Below are positions 17,037-28,816 of a stretch of DNA of 64,000 bases, piece by piece. Source of the DNA: Streptomyces sp. FIT100 (GTDB lineage: Bacteria > Actinomycetota > Actinomycetes > Streptomycetales > Streptomycetaceae); NCBI RefSeq assembly GCF_024584805.1, contig NZ_CP075715.1:248001-312000 (forward strand), given 5' to 3'. Below the pieces are notes generated by a model. The model saw only the letters and a list, made by a program, of their open reading frames with translations, made no database searches and had not been told where the DNA came from. A program made the translations under genes and the position numbers. Numbering within the stretch: position 1 is the first letter of the stretch; every line of letters starts with the position of its first letter.

Positions 17037-17048
17037 TTGATCGTTCAA
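17037..17048. promoter_or_regulatory. LacI-type operator TTGATCGTTCAA (importer side)
   Basis: 12-bp imperfect palindrome with central CG, upstream of the sugar-binding lipoprotein. Its reverse complement TTGAACGATCAA differs from the site at the LacI gene by two bases. Confidence 0.68.
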
Positions 17049-17183
17049 GATGGAACCTGCGATGCGCCACGTCAACCCTCGGGGCCTGCTGACGCCAAAA
17101 CGAGACCGTCTCTACTGCCAACTGCGACTTCTTCCTGATGGGTTGACAGGACCGCACTGCTCCTGCCCACTGCCGATACATAT

Positions 17184-17195
17184 TTGATCGTTCAT
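17184..17195. promoter_or_regulatory. LacI-type operator TTGATCGTTCAT (DUF3472 side)
   Basis: Matches the site at 17037 in 11 of 12 positions and lies about 135 bp before the DUF3472-ricin gene, which it probably brings under the same LacI regulator. Confidence 0.63.
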
Positions 17196-17329
17196 ATCGA
17201 GCAGTTCGCTTGCCGGGCGCGACGAAGAGTCCATCTGCCCGGGTGGAAAGTCCATCCCGTCCCGGTGCCCCAGACCCCACCCTTCCGCTGAGGACATGTC
17301 ATGCACATCCCATCGAGGAGGAGGCACAC

Positions 17330-18454
17330 ATGCTCCGTGCCAGAACGCTCTGCGTGAGCGCCGTCCTTGCCGTCGCCGCCTGCCTGGGACTCGCCGCCCC
17401 CGCCTCGGCGAGCGGAGCGACCCCCGGCAGCTACACCAACTACGCCTTCCCGGCAGGGACCAGCACCCTGACCGACGTCACGTTCGCCACCACGGTCGAG
17501 GCCGACCCCGGCCGGGGCAATGTCTTCTGGGCACACCAGTTCGGCTTCAGCAGCGGTGTCGGCGGCTACATCGGCCAGCAGCGCTGGCGTACCGGCAGCG
17601 GTATGTTCCTGTTCTCGCTGTGGGACGCGACCGCGGCGAAGCCGGGCTCGGCAGGCACCTACTGCCAGACCTTCGACGAGACCGGCACCGGCTACACCTG
17701 CCGCTACAACCAGGCGTTCGCAGCCGGCCACCGCTACACGTTCCGCATCTCCCCCGGCACCCCGGACGGCTGGTACCAGGCCACCATCACCGACACCACG
17801 GCCGGCACGTCCTTCGTCCTCGGCAGCCTCCAGGTCGGCGCCGGCGCGCGGATCGACACCGGCGGAATGGTCGACTGGGTCGAGTACTTCGACTGGAACA
17901 ACAACGCGGCGACCTGCCAGGACGAGCCGTACTCCAGGGTCCGCTACGAGCTGCCCACCGGAACGGGCACCGGCGGCGGCACCGTCACGGCGAGCGTCAG
18001 CGGCACGTCGACGAGCAGCACCTGCACCGCGTACGCCAAGGTCACCCAGGTCTCCGGCGGCAGCGTCCAGGAGGACGGCATCGGCAACTCCTCGTCGGGC
18101 TCGATCACCAACCCGGGCGGCAAGTGCGTCGACATCACCGGCGGCGGCAGTGCGGACGGCACGCCGCTGGAACTGTGGACGTGCGGCGACGTCAACCACC
18201 AGAACTGGGTGCTCGCGGGCGACGGCACCGTGCGCGCGCTCTTCAAGTGCGTGGCGGTGAGCGGCGGCGACGTCCAGCTCAGGAGCTGCGACGGCTCGGC
18301 GGCGCAGCAGTGGCAGCGCAGCAGCGGCACGCTGGTCAATCCGCAGACGGGCAGGTGCCTGGACGCGGCGGACGGTGGTACCGCAGACGGCACGAGACTG
18401 ATCGTGTGGGACTGCCACGGCGGGGCCAACCAGCGCTGGACCACGCCGGCCTGA
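17330..18454 (+). CDS. Secreted DUF3472 protein with ricin-type lectin domain
   Basis: 374 residues. A Sec signal peptide ends near PASASGA (about residue 27). Residues about 30-210 form a DUF3472 domain (YTNYAFPAGTSTLTDVTFAT, FWAHQFGFS). A C-terminal ricin B-like trefoil (about 245-374) carries QxW-type repeats (HQNWVLAG, AQQWQRSS, NQRWTT), which bind carbohydrate. The ATG at 17330 follows GAGGAGGAGG. An operator shared with the sugar importer suggests it binds or acts on the polysaccharide that yields the imported sugar; the activity of DUF3472 is unknown. Confidence 0.88.
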   Translation: MLRARTLCVSAVLAVAACLGLAAPASASGATPGSYTNYAFPAGTSTLTDVTFATTVEADPGRGNVFWAHQFGFSSGVGGYIGQQRWRTGSGMFLFSLWDATAAKPGSAGTYCQTFDETGTGYTCRYNQAFAAGHRYTFRISPGTPDGWYQATITDTTAGTSFVLGSLQVGAGARIDTGGMVDWVEYFDWNNNAATCQDEPYSRVRYELPTGTGTGGGTVTASVSGTSTSSTCTAYAKVTQVSGGSVQEDGIGNSSSGSITNPGGKCVDITGGGSADGTPLELWTCGDVNHQNWVLAGDGTVRALFKCVAVSGGDVQLRSCDGSAAQQWQRSSGTLVNPQTGRCLDAADGGTADGTRLIVWDCHGGANQRWTTPA

Positions 18455-20741
<2,287 letters not shown>

Positions 20742-20745
<4 letters not shown>

Positions 20746-21359
20746 ACCGCCTCACCGACGTCCGCGGCACGCGCGTCGACCCGCCGTTGATGCTCGGTCC
20801 GGCCGGGCGGACCGCGGCGGGTGCCGGTGCGGACACCGGTGGCGGTGGCGGTACGTCGGCGTCCGCGCAGCCGTCGCCCCAAGAGCAGGGGCACGGGCAC
20901 GGGCACGGACATGAGCACGAACAAGGGCACGGGCTCCGGGCGGAACTGCGCGAGCGCACGGCCGATCTTCAGCGGCTGAAGGCCGAGTACGACAACTACC
21001 GCAAGCGGGTACGCCGTGACCGCCTCGCGATCCGCGAGATCGCCGTGGCCAATGTGCTCGGCCGCCTCCTGCCCGTGCTCGACGCACTCGCCGAGGCCAG
21101 GGAACAGGGCGAGGTGACGGGCGGCTTCGAGCACGTCGCCCGGGCGCTCGAAACGGAGCTGGCGGGTGTCGGCCTGCGCCCCTTCGGCACGGCGGGCGAC
21201 GCCTTCGACCCGGCGGTCCACGAGGCCGTCTCGTACCGCAGCTCCGACCGCTTCGACCGCCTGATCTGCACGGCGGTGCTCCGCTCCGGCTACCGGGTCG
21301 GCGAGCAACTGCTGCGCCCCGCCCGTGTGACCGTCGCCGGCCCGCCGGGCGGTCCGTGA
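20742..21359 (+). CDS. grpE: Nucleotide exchange factor GrpE
   Basis: 205 residues. The long helix ([25 protein letters not shown]) and the C-terminal beta domain ([31 protein letters not shown]) are typical GrpE. It releases ADP from DnaK. ATGA overlap with dnaK shows coupling. The N-terminal 65 residues are low complexity with a His-Gly block ([15 protein letters not shown]), not a usual GrpE feature; it could bind metal ions or simply be repeat-derived. Confidence 0.92.
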
Positions 21360-21372
21360 CGGTGCCTGCATC

Positions 21373-21400
21373 GCCGTGTGCCGTGTGCCGTGTGCCGTGT
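21373..21400. repeat. (GCCGTGT)4 heptamer repeat
   Basis: Four perfect 7-bp copies in the gap between grpE and the DUF190 gene; non-coding simple repeat. Confidence 0.85.
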
Positions 21401-21529
21401 GCCGAGAGCCCGCCTGTCTCGCGCAACACCACCGCGCAGGCGGCGCAGGTCCGGTGATGATGCGGAGTCGGCCCGGAGCGCGAAAATGGCGTCGTGGACG
21501 ACATGCCACGTCCCTGAGCGGAGGACACG

Positions 21530-21877
21530 ATGACCAGGCTGACGGGTACGGCGCTGCGAATGACGATCTTCGTCGGTGAGTGCGACCAGTGGCACCACAG
21601 ACCGGCCTACGTGGAGATCGTGCACCGCGCGCACAAGGCTGGCCTGGCCGGCGCCTCGGTGTTCCGCGGCGTCGAGGGCTTCGGGACGTCCTCGCTCGTC
21701 CACACCTCCCGGCTGCTGTCCCTCAGCGAGGACATGCCGGTGGCGATCGTGATCGTGGACACCGAGGACCGCGTCCGCGCGTTCCTGCCGGAGTTGGACG
21801 AACTCGTGGGCCAGGGCATGGTGGTCCTCGAGGAGTGCGAGGTCATCCGCTACGCGGACGGGGAGTCGAGCGAGTGA
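21530..21877 (+). CDS. DUF190 family protein
   Basis: 115 residues of the DUF190 family ([49 protein letters not shown]). These PII-like proteins are often encoded next to crcB fluoride channels, as here, but their biochemical role is unknown. The ATG at 21530 follows GGAGG. It overlaps crcB as GTGA. Confidence 0.88.
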   Translation: MTRLTGTALRMTIFVGECDQWHHRPAYVEIVHRAHKAGLAGASVFRGVEGFGTSSLVHTSRLLSLSEDMPVAIVIVDTEDRVRAFLPELDELVGQGMVVLEECEVIRYADGESSE

Positions 21878-22269
21878 AGTGGCTGCTTGTGATCATGGGC
21901 GCGGCGGTGGGCGCACCCCTGCGCTTCCTGACCGACCGGGCGGTGCAGATGAGGCACGACACCGTCTTCCCCTGGGGCACGTTGACCGTGAACGTCGTGG
22001 GCAGCCTCGTGCTGGGTCTGCTCGCCGGAGCACTCACCGCGGGAGCGGGAGCAGAGGCCGGAGCCGGGGCCTCCGACGATGTGCAGCTGCTGGTCGGGAC
22101 GGGGCTGTGCGGCGCGCTCACGACGTACTCGACGTTCTCCTACGAGACCCTGCGGCTGGCCGAGAACGGGGCGCGTCTCTACGCGTTGGCCAATGTGATC
22201 GCCAGTGTGGTGGCGGCGCTCGGCGCGGTGTTCCTCGGGATGACGGTGGCGCGGTCGCTGTGGGCGTAG
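21874..22269 (+). CDS. crcB: CrcB/Fluc fluoride ion channel
   Basis: 131 residues, four membrane segments. Family motifs: [27 protein letters not shown] and [16 protein letters not shown], the last containing the phenylalanine/threonine track of fluoride channels. Fluc channels are dual-topology dimers exporting F-. GTG start overlaps the DUF190 stop. Only one crcB is present here, although many Gram-positives have a heterodimeric pair. An Ala/Gly-rich insert lies in the TM2-TM3 loop. No fluoride riboswitch was recognised upstream. Confidence 0.9.
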   Translation: MKWLLVIMGAAVGAPLRFLTDRAVQMRHDTVFPWGTLTVNVVGSLVLGLLAGALTAGAGAEAGAGASDDVQLLVGTGLCGALTTYSTFSYETLRLAENGARLYALANVIASVVAALGAVFLGMTVARSLWA

Positions 22270-22301
22270 GCCGCAGGCCGTAGGGTCCGTCCCGATATTC
22301 A

Positions 22302-22318
22302 TTAGGAAACTTTCCTAA
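22302..22318. promoter_or_regulatory. Palindrome TTAGGAAACTTTCCTAA upstream of the chitinase
   Basis: Perfect 8-1-8 inverted repeat in an AT-rich island, about 280 bp before the chitinase start and 33 bp after crcB. Could be a regulator site or an RNA hairpin; the binding protein is not known to me. Confidence 0.5.
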
Positions 22319-22478
22319 CACACACCGAAGGCCCGCGCCCGACGCACTCCCCCATCTCCGGTTCCCGGGCCTGGTGTTTATCGGCCAGGGTGACCCATGA
22401 GGGCTCAACCTGCGCTGCTTGCACAGCCGTTGCCGACCGGATCGCAGTCGCGAAGCGGCGCCCGGGGCCCCTTGACCG

Positions 22479-22494
22479 ATGGTCCAGACCTATT
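22479..22494. promoter_or_regulatory. DasR-responsive-type element (TGGTCCAGACCT core)
   Basis: TGGTCCAGACCT equals the repeat known from Streptomyces chitinase promoters and fits the DasR consensus family (TGGTCTAGACCA). It lies about 115 bp before the chitinase start, so repression by DasR relieved by N-acetylglucosamine metabolites is the expected control. Confidence 0.75.
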
Positions 22495-22595
22495 TAGCCT
22501 CGCCGCACTGCGGTGAGCACGCCATGACAAAGCGTGCTCATGAGCGGCGCTGGACCCCCTCCACGTCCGGACCTACCTCTTTCGAGGAGCGCGCC

Positions 22596-24440
<1,845 letters not shown>

Positions 24441-24474
24441 CCGGCAGTCCACGGCACCACCCCGGAATCCGGCC

Positions 24475-24500
24475 GGGGAGACGGGTCCGCCCGTCTCCCC
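24475..24500. terminator. Stem-loop between chitinase and amidohydrolase
   Basis: Perfect 11-bp stem (GGGGAGACGGG / CCCGTCTCCCC) with a 4-nt loop between convergent genes; probably terminates transcription from both sides. Confidence 0.75.
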
Positions 24501-24524
24501 GGGCGCCGTGTGCCGGCCCGGTGC

Positions 24525-26087
24525 TCAGAGGGTGTCGTCGCCCTCGAGGAACGTGCCCAGCACCTCGATCTCCCCGATCCTCGACGGGTCGACGCGGTGC
24601 GGGTCGTCCCCCAGTACGACGAGGTCCGCCCGCTTCCCGGGCGTGAGGCTGCCTGCATCCGCCTCCCAGTGGCAGGCGCGGGCCGCCTCCGTGGTGTAGG
24701 AGCGCAGCGCCTCCGCGACGGTGACGGCCTCGTCGCGGCCGATGACGCGGCCGGAGCGGGAGGCCCGCTCGACCATGAACTGGACGGCCCGCAGCGGTGC
24801 TCCGTCGGCGACCGGGCGGTCGGAGCTGGCGACGAGGCGGACGCCGTGGTCGAGGAAGCCTCGGCCGCGGTAGAGCCAGTCGGCCCTGGTCTCCCCCATC
24901 ACGGTGGCGTAGTCGTCGCCGTAGTGGCGCAGGAAGCTCGGCTGGACGACGACGGTGGCCCCGAGGGCGGCCAGGCGGGGCAGTTGGTCGGGGCGGACCA
25001 GGCCCGCGTGCTCGATGCGGTGGCGTGCCTCCGGGCGCGGGCACCGCTTCTCCGCCTCCTCCAGGGCGTCCAGGGCGACGTCGAGGGCGCGGTCACCGAT
25101 GGCGTGCACCGCGAGCTGCCAGCCGGCGAGGTGCCCCTCCACGATGGTGTGCTCCAACGCCTCGGGCGTGTCCAGAAGTTGTCCGGAGGCGTCGCTTCCC
25201 TCGTAGGGACGGCTGAGCGCCGCCGTACGCGCCATCATCCCGCCGTCGGCGAAGACCTTGAGGGCTCCGAGGGACAGCGCGCCGTCGCCGAATCCGGTGC
25301 GCAGGCCGAGTCCGAGGGCGCGGCTCGTGGTGTCCTCTGGGGCCGTGCGCACGGGGTGAAGCGCGTCGGCCGCCACCATGAGCCGGACCCGCAGCGGGAG
25401 CCGGCCGCTCTCGTGGGCGAGCTGGTAGGCCGCGGCCTCGATGGGGCTGCGGCCGAAGAGCCGGCCGCCGACCCCGGCTTCGGCGCAGGCGGTCACGCCC
25501 TCGGTGCGGCAGGTGCGAGCGGCCCGCTCGATCGCGGTGACGAGTTCGGAGAGCGAGCGCGGCGGGCGGGACTGGAGCGCGGCGCCCATGGCGCCCTCCA
25601 CGAGGTAGCCGTCGGCACGGACCGCTTCCGCGGGGAGCCCGTCCAGGACGGCCGTGTTGACCAGGCAGGCATGGCCGGAGATATGACCCAGGAACACCCG
25701 GCGGCCGTCGCTGACGGCGTCGAGGTCGGCGGCGGTCAGCGGTCGGTCCAGGGTGCGCTGGTCGTATCCGCCGAGGTCCACCCAGGCGCCGGCAGGAGCC
25801 TCGGACACGGCGGCGGCGACGGCCGCGAGCACCTCGTCGGCGCGTCTGCTCGGGGCGACGCTTGGGGTCTCCGCCTTCAACCCGGCCCAGGTCAGGTGCA
25901 CATGGCTGTCGATGAACCCCGGGAGCACGACGGCCCCGCCCAGGTCCCGGGTCCGCCGCGCCGGAAGGCCCGCGACGTCCTCGTCAAGACCGACGATGCG
26001 TCCCTGCCAGATGCCGAGTTCGCGGGCGTGGGGGCGGGCCGGATCCATCGTGATGACACGGGCGTTGGTGATCCTGGTACTGAGCAC
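24525..26087 (-). CDS. Metal-dependent amidohydrolase (YtcJ-like)
   Basis: 520 residues of the amidohydrolase superfamily. Metal ligands are in GFIDSHVHLTW; further motifs are DGGMMARTAALS, a His in QLAVHAIGDRA, HRIEHAGLV and ASSDRPVADG, then GSLTPGKRADLVVLGDD in the C-terminal beta domain. YtcJ-type members hydrolyse N-acyl or cyclic amides with unknown natural substrates. GTG 26087 has AGAGG upstream. It diverges from the small HTH gene with an iron box in the 79-bp gap, so it may be iron-regulated and could act on a siderophore amide; this link is inference. Confidence 0.86.
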   Translation of the reverse strand: MLSTRITNARVITMDPARPHARELGIWQGRIVGLDEDVAGLPARRTRDLGGAVVLPGFIDSHVHLTWAGLKAETPSVAPSRRADEVLAAVAAAVSEAPAGAWVDLGGYDQRTLDRPLTAADLDAVSDGRRVFLGHISGHACLVNTAVLDGLPAEAVRADGYLVEGAMGAALQSRPPRSLSELVTAIERAARTCRTEGVTACAEAGVGGRLFGRSPIEAAAYQLAHESGRLPLRVRLMVAADALHPVRTAPEDTTSRALGLGLRTGFGDGALSLGALKVFADGGMMARTAALSRPYEGSDASGQLLDTPEALEHTIVEGHLAGWQLAVHAIGDRALDVALDALEEAEKRCPRPEARHRIEHAGLVRPDQLPRLAALGATVVVQPSFLRHYGDDYATVMGETRADWLYRGRGFLDHGVRLVASSDRPVADGAPLRAVQFMVERASRSGRVIGRDEAVTVAEALRSYTTEAARACHWEADAGSLTPGKRADLVVLGDDPHRVDPSRIGEIEVLGTFLEGDDTL

Positions 26088-26136
26088 GGACAGAACCTCT
26101 CGCTCGCTGCGTTGAGACAACTCCACCCCCGTATGA

Positions 26137-26155
26137 TTAGGTAAGGCTAACCTAA
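26137..26155. promoter_or_regulatory. Iron box 1 (DmdR/DtxR site)
   Basis: TTAGGTAAGGCTAACCTAA matches the actinomycete iron-box consensus (TTAGGTTAGGCTAACCTAA) at 18 of 19 positions. It lies between the amidohydrolase and the HTH gene, only 11 bp before the latter's ATG, so repressor binding would block that promoter directly. Confidence 0.9.
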
Positions 26156-26166
26156 GGGGATCTGGG

Positions 26167-26745
26167 ATGGATGAAGTCGCGGACTCAGCCGGCCGGTTGG
26201 AGGCATGGGCCGATGGTGTGCTGGCGCACATCGATGCGCAAGAGGAGCTCGACCGCACGCTCCTCGCCGCCCTGGGCCGGAGTCCGAGCCTGCGCGAGGA
26301 AACGTTGTCACGCATGGCCGAGGCCGTGAGGGCGGCGACTGTGGGGCTCGGTCCGGCCGGGTGCGCGACGGCCGCGGGCGTGTCCGAGCGCCTGCTGCTG
26401 AACTGGCAGGCGCAGGACCCCTCGTTCGCCGCGGCCATGGCGGCCGCCGGCACGCTGGCCCGCGCCCATGCGTCCTGTACCGGCGACAGGCCGCCCCCGC
26501 TGACCCCAACGGCGCTGCGCGTGCTGCTCAAGGCGGTGCGCACGGGCACTGCGCACACGCCCGCAGCAGCACTCGTCGGCCTGTCCGTGCGGACCCTGTA
26601 CCGACTGCGCAGACAGCGGCCCGAGTTGGAGGCGCTCATCCTCGCGGCACGCCGGGCCCGACCGAGGAAGGCCGACCGGCGCGCGAGGGCGCCCTACGAA
26701 CACCGCTACCGGCTCGTCCGTGTCGACGACGCCCCCAAGGGCTAG
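26167..26745 (+). CDS. Iron-box-controlled protein with two HTH-like segments
   Basis: 192 residues. Two similar helix-turn-helix-like stretches appear: TAAGVSERLLLNWQAQDPSF (about 66-85) and AALVGLSVRTLYRLRRQRPE (about 137-156), resembling terminase-small-subunit or transposase-type HTHs. The C terminus is strongly basic. The ATG follows AAGGGGA, 11 bp after a near-perfect iron box, so expression should rise under iron limitation. It is not a known siderophore-cluster regulator family to my knowledge. DNA binding is inferred from the folds; the target is unknown. Confidence 0.75.
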   Translation: MDEVADSAGRLEAWADGVLAHIDAQEELDRTLLAALGRSPSLREETLSRMAEAVRAATVGLGPAGCATAAGVSERLLLNWQAQDPSFAAAMAAAGTLARAHASCTGDRPPPLTPTALRVLLKAVRTGTAHTPAAALVGLSVRTLYRLRRQRPELEALILAARRARPRKADRRARAPYEHRYRLVRVDDAPKG

Positions 26746-26954
26746 GGAGTGTCTTCACAGTGGCGTCGTCCGCCCGGAGGGCGGGCCCGGCGGCGTCTGG
26801 TGCGTGCGCTCGCAAGGCGGAGGAGGGAGTCCATGCGGTGGGGACACCTCCCGTGCCCGAAGGGCCACGGGGGTGGGGGCACCTCCCAGGCGCGAGCTCT
26901 GGGAGAGCGCGCCAGACGCCGCCGGGCGGACGGGACTTCGAAGACACGACCTAG
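26742..26954. mobile_element. MITE-like non-autonomous element flanked by CTAG
   Basis: The interval 26746-26950 has imperfect terminal inverted repeats (GGAGTGTCTTCACAG left; GTCGTGTCTTCGAAG on the complement of the right end; 11 of 15 identical). Inside them lie complementary GTCCGCCCGG / GGCGTCTGG segments. CTAG occurs on both sides, as expected for a 4-bp target duplication. There is no transposase. The left CTAG includes the stop codon of the HTH gene. It also carries a palindromic repeat (GGGGGCACCTCCCAGG) found again in the GH13 gene. Confidence 0.65.
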
Positions 26955-26981
26955 GGCCAGGGGGTGGCCGACGAGGCCGAA

Positions 26982-27000
26982 TTTAGTTAGCCTTACCTAA
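26982..27000. promoter_or_regulatory. Iron box 2, upstream of exporter operon
   Basis: TTTAGTTAGCCTTACCTAA; its reverse complement matches the iron-box consensus at 16 of 19 positions. It sits 50 bp before the first exporter gene. Confidence 0.82.
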
Positions 27001-27049
27001 GTTGGCGTGCACGGTTCCTGGGCACTGCGAATCCGGTCCGGAGGGTTGC

Positions 27050-28816
27050 GTGAGGAAAGCGGACCTGCCGGGACGGAGCGTGCTGTGGCGTGCGGTCGGC
27101 GGACAGCGCCGCGATGTCGCGCTCGGCGCGGTCCTGGGCATGGGTCATCAGACGGGCGAGGCCCTGGTGCCGGTGCTCATCGGACTGGCCGTCGAGCGGG
27201 GCGTGGTGGAGCGCGACGCCACCGGCCTGCTGCTGTGGCTCGGCGTCCTCGCCGCCGTCTACGTCGGACTCTCCTTCAGCTTCCGCTACGGCGCCCGGGC
27301 CGGCGAACGCGCCTCCGTGACCGCCGCGCACCAGCTGCGTACGGAGCTGATCGGCCGCGTCCTCGCCCCCGAAGGCGGCGCGGAGGACGGGCGGCTGCCC
27401 GGCGAGCTGGCCACCGTCGCCACCGAGGACGCCAAGCGGGTCGGCGCCGTCACCATGGCGCTCATCGTCGGGATCGCGGCGGCCACCGGGCTGGCCGTGA
27501 GTGCGGTCGCGCTGCTGCGCGTATCGCTCCCGCTGGGGCTCCTCGTCCTGCTCGGCACCCCGCTGCTGCTGTGGCTCGGGCATCTGCTGAGCAAGCCGCT
27601 GGAGCGGCGCAGCGAGACCGAACAGGAGCGTGCGGCGCGGGCGTCGGGCATCGCGGCGGACCTCGTGGCCGGGCTGCGCGTCCTGAAGGGCATCGGTGCC
27701 GAGCGGGCGGCCGTCGCGCGCTACCGGCGCATCAGCCAGGACTCGCTCTCGGCCACCCTGCGCGCGGCTCGCGCCGAGGCATGGCAGAGCGGGGTCGTGA
27801 CGATGCTGACCGGCGCGTTCCTGGCCCTGGTCGCGCTGGTCGGCGGGCGGCTCGCCGCGCGCGGCGACATCAGCCTCGGGGAACTGGTCTCGTCCGTCGC
27901 GCTGGCCCTCTTCCTCATCGGCCCGCTCTCCGAGTTCTCCTGGGTCAACGCGGAGCTGGCACAGGGCCGTGCGTCCGCCGCCCGTATCGCCGGGGTGCTC
28001 GGCGCCGGCCATGCGGTGTCCCCGGGGATCCCGCCCGACGGACCCGCCCCGGGCCGTGACGCCGGCCCGCTCCCCGGCTCCGGCTCCGGCTCCGGCTCCA
28101 GCCCCGGCCCCGTGCTGCGGCAAGTCGAGGGACGGCTGCGGCTGCGCGAGCTCTCGTACGGAACGCTGCACGCGGTGGACCTCGACATCGCCCCCGGCGA
28201 GACCGTCGGCGTCGTCGCCACCGACCCCGCCGACGCGTCGGCACTGCTGCGCTGCCTCGGCCGGCGCGCCGACCCGGACGGCGGCGCCGTGCAGCTGGAC
28301 GGCACGGAACTGACCGCGCTCGACCTGGCGGAGGTGCGCGCCGCGATCCTTGTCGCCGAGCACGACGCCGACCTCTTCGAGGGCACGCTCCTGGAGAACG
28401 TCACCGCCGCGGCGCCCACCGCGAGCGTCACGGCCGCGATGACGGCGTCGGGCACCGACGAGGTCGTCAGCGCCCTCCCCGACGGCGCCGGCACGGCCGT
28501 CTCCGCGCGCGGCCGCTCGCTCTCCGGCGGACAGCGCCAGCGGGTCGCCCTCGCACGGGCGCTGGCCGCCGACGCCCCGGTCCTCGTCCTCCACGAACCC
28601 GCGACGGCGGTCGACGCCGTCACCGAACTCCGTATCGCCCTCGGCGTCCAGGACATCCGCAGGGGCCGCACCACCGTCCTCGTGACCAACAGCCCCGCCC
28701 TCCTGGCCGTGACCGACCGGGTCGTCCTCCTCGACGGCGGCAGGGTCGCCGCGACAGGCCACCACGAGCGGCTGGTCCGCGACAGCATCGCCTACCGTAC
28801 GGCGGTCCTCACATGA
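27050..28816 (+). CDS. ABC exporter half-transporter with degenerate ATP site (subunit 1)
   Basis: 588 residues: an ABC type-1 membrane domain (about 1-300), a Pro/Gly/Ser linker, and a nucleotide-binding domain. The Walker A is lost (VVATDPADASALL instead of GxxGxGKS/T), the Walker B Asp is His (VLVLHEP) and the H-loop His is Asn (VLVTNSPA), yet the signature LSGGQRQRVALARAL is intact. This is the partner of the next gene, whose defects are opposite. GTG 27050 follows GGAGGG. Iron box upstream; probable siderophore exporter. Confidence 0.87.
   Translation: MRKADLPGRSVLWRAVGGQRRDVALGAVLGMGHQTGEALVPVLIGLAVERGVVERDATGLLLWLGVLAAVYVGLSFSFRYGARAGERASVTAAHQLRTELIGRVLAPEGGAEDGRLPGELATVATEDAKRVGAVTMALIVGIAAATGLAVSAVALLRVSLPLGLLVLLGTPLLLWLGHLLSKPLERRSETEQERAARASGIAADLVAGLRVLKGIGAERAAVARYRRISQDSLSATLRAARAEAWQSGVVTMLTGAFLALVALVGGRLAARGDISLGELVSSVALALFLIGPLSEFSWVNAELAQGRASAARIAGVLGAGHAVSPGIPPDGPAPGRDAGPLPGSGSGSGSSPGPVLRQVEGRLRLRELSYGTLHAVDLDIAPGETVGVVATDPADASALLRCLGRRADPDGGAVQLDGTELTALDLAEVRAAILVAEHDADLFEGTLLENVTAAAPTASVTAAMTASGTDEVVSALPDGAGTAVSARGRSLSGGQRQRVALARALAADAPVLVLHEPATAVDAVTELRIALGVQDIRRGRTTVLVTNSPALLAVTDRVVLLDGGRVAATGHHERLVRDSIAYRTAVLT

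Larger units (their letters stand above)
16926..17329. promoter_or_regulatory. Divergent regulatory region, sugar importer / DUF3472 protein
   Basis: 404 bp without a gene. It contains two LacI-type sites (17037-17048 and 17184-17195) about 147 bp apart, one nearer each divergent gene, in a locally AT-richer context. Spacing of this kind would allow looping by a tetrameric regulator. No other structure recognised. Confidence 0.6.

Noticed and set aside
21360..21529. Fluoride riboswitch before DUF190-crcB
   Set aside because: No crcB-motif conserved loops could be recognised; only a heptamer repeat and a normal ribosome site.
26746..26986. Small plus-strand open frames between the HTH gene and the exporter operon
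   Set aside because: They lie inside the MITE-like element, are Gly/Arg-rich and share no features of real proteins.
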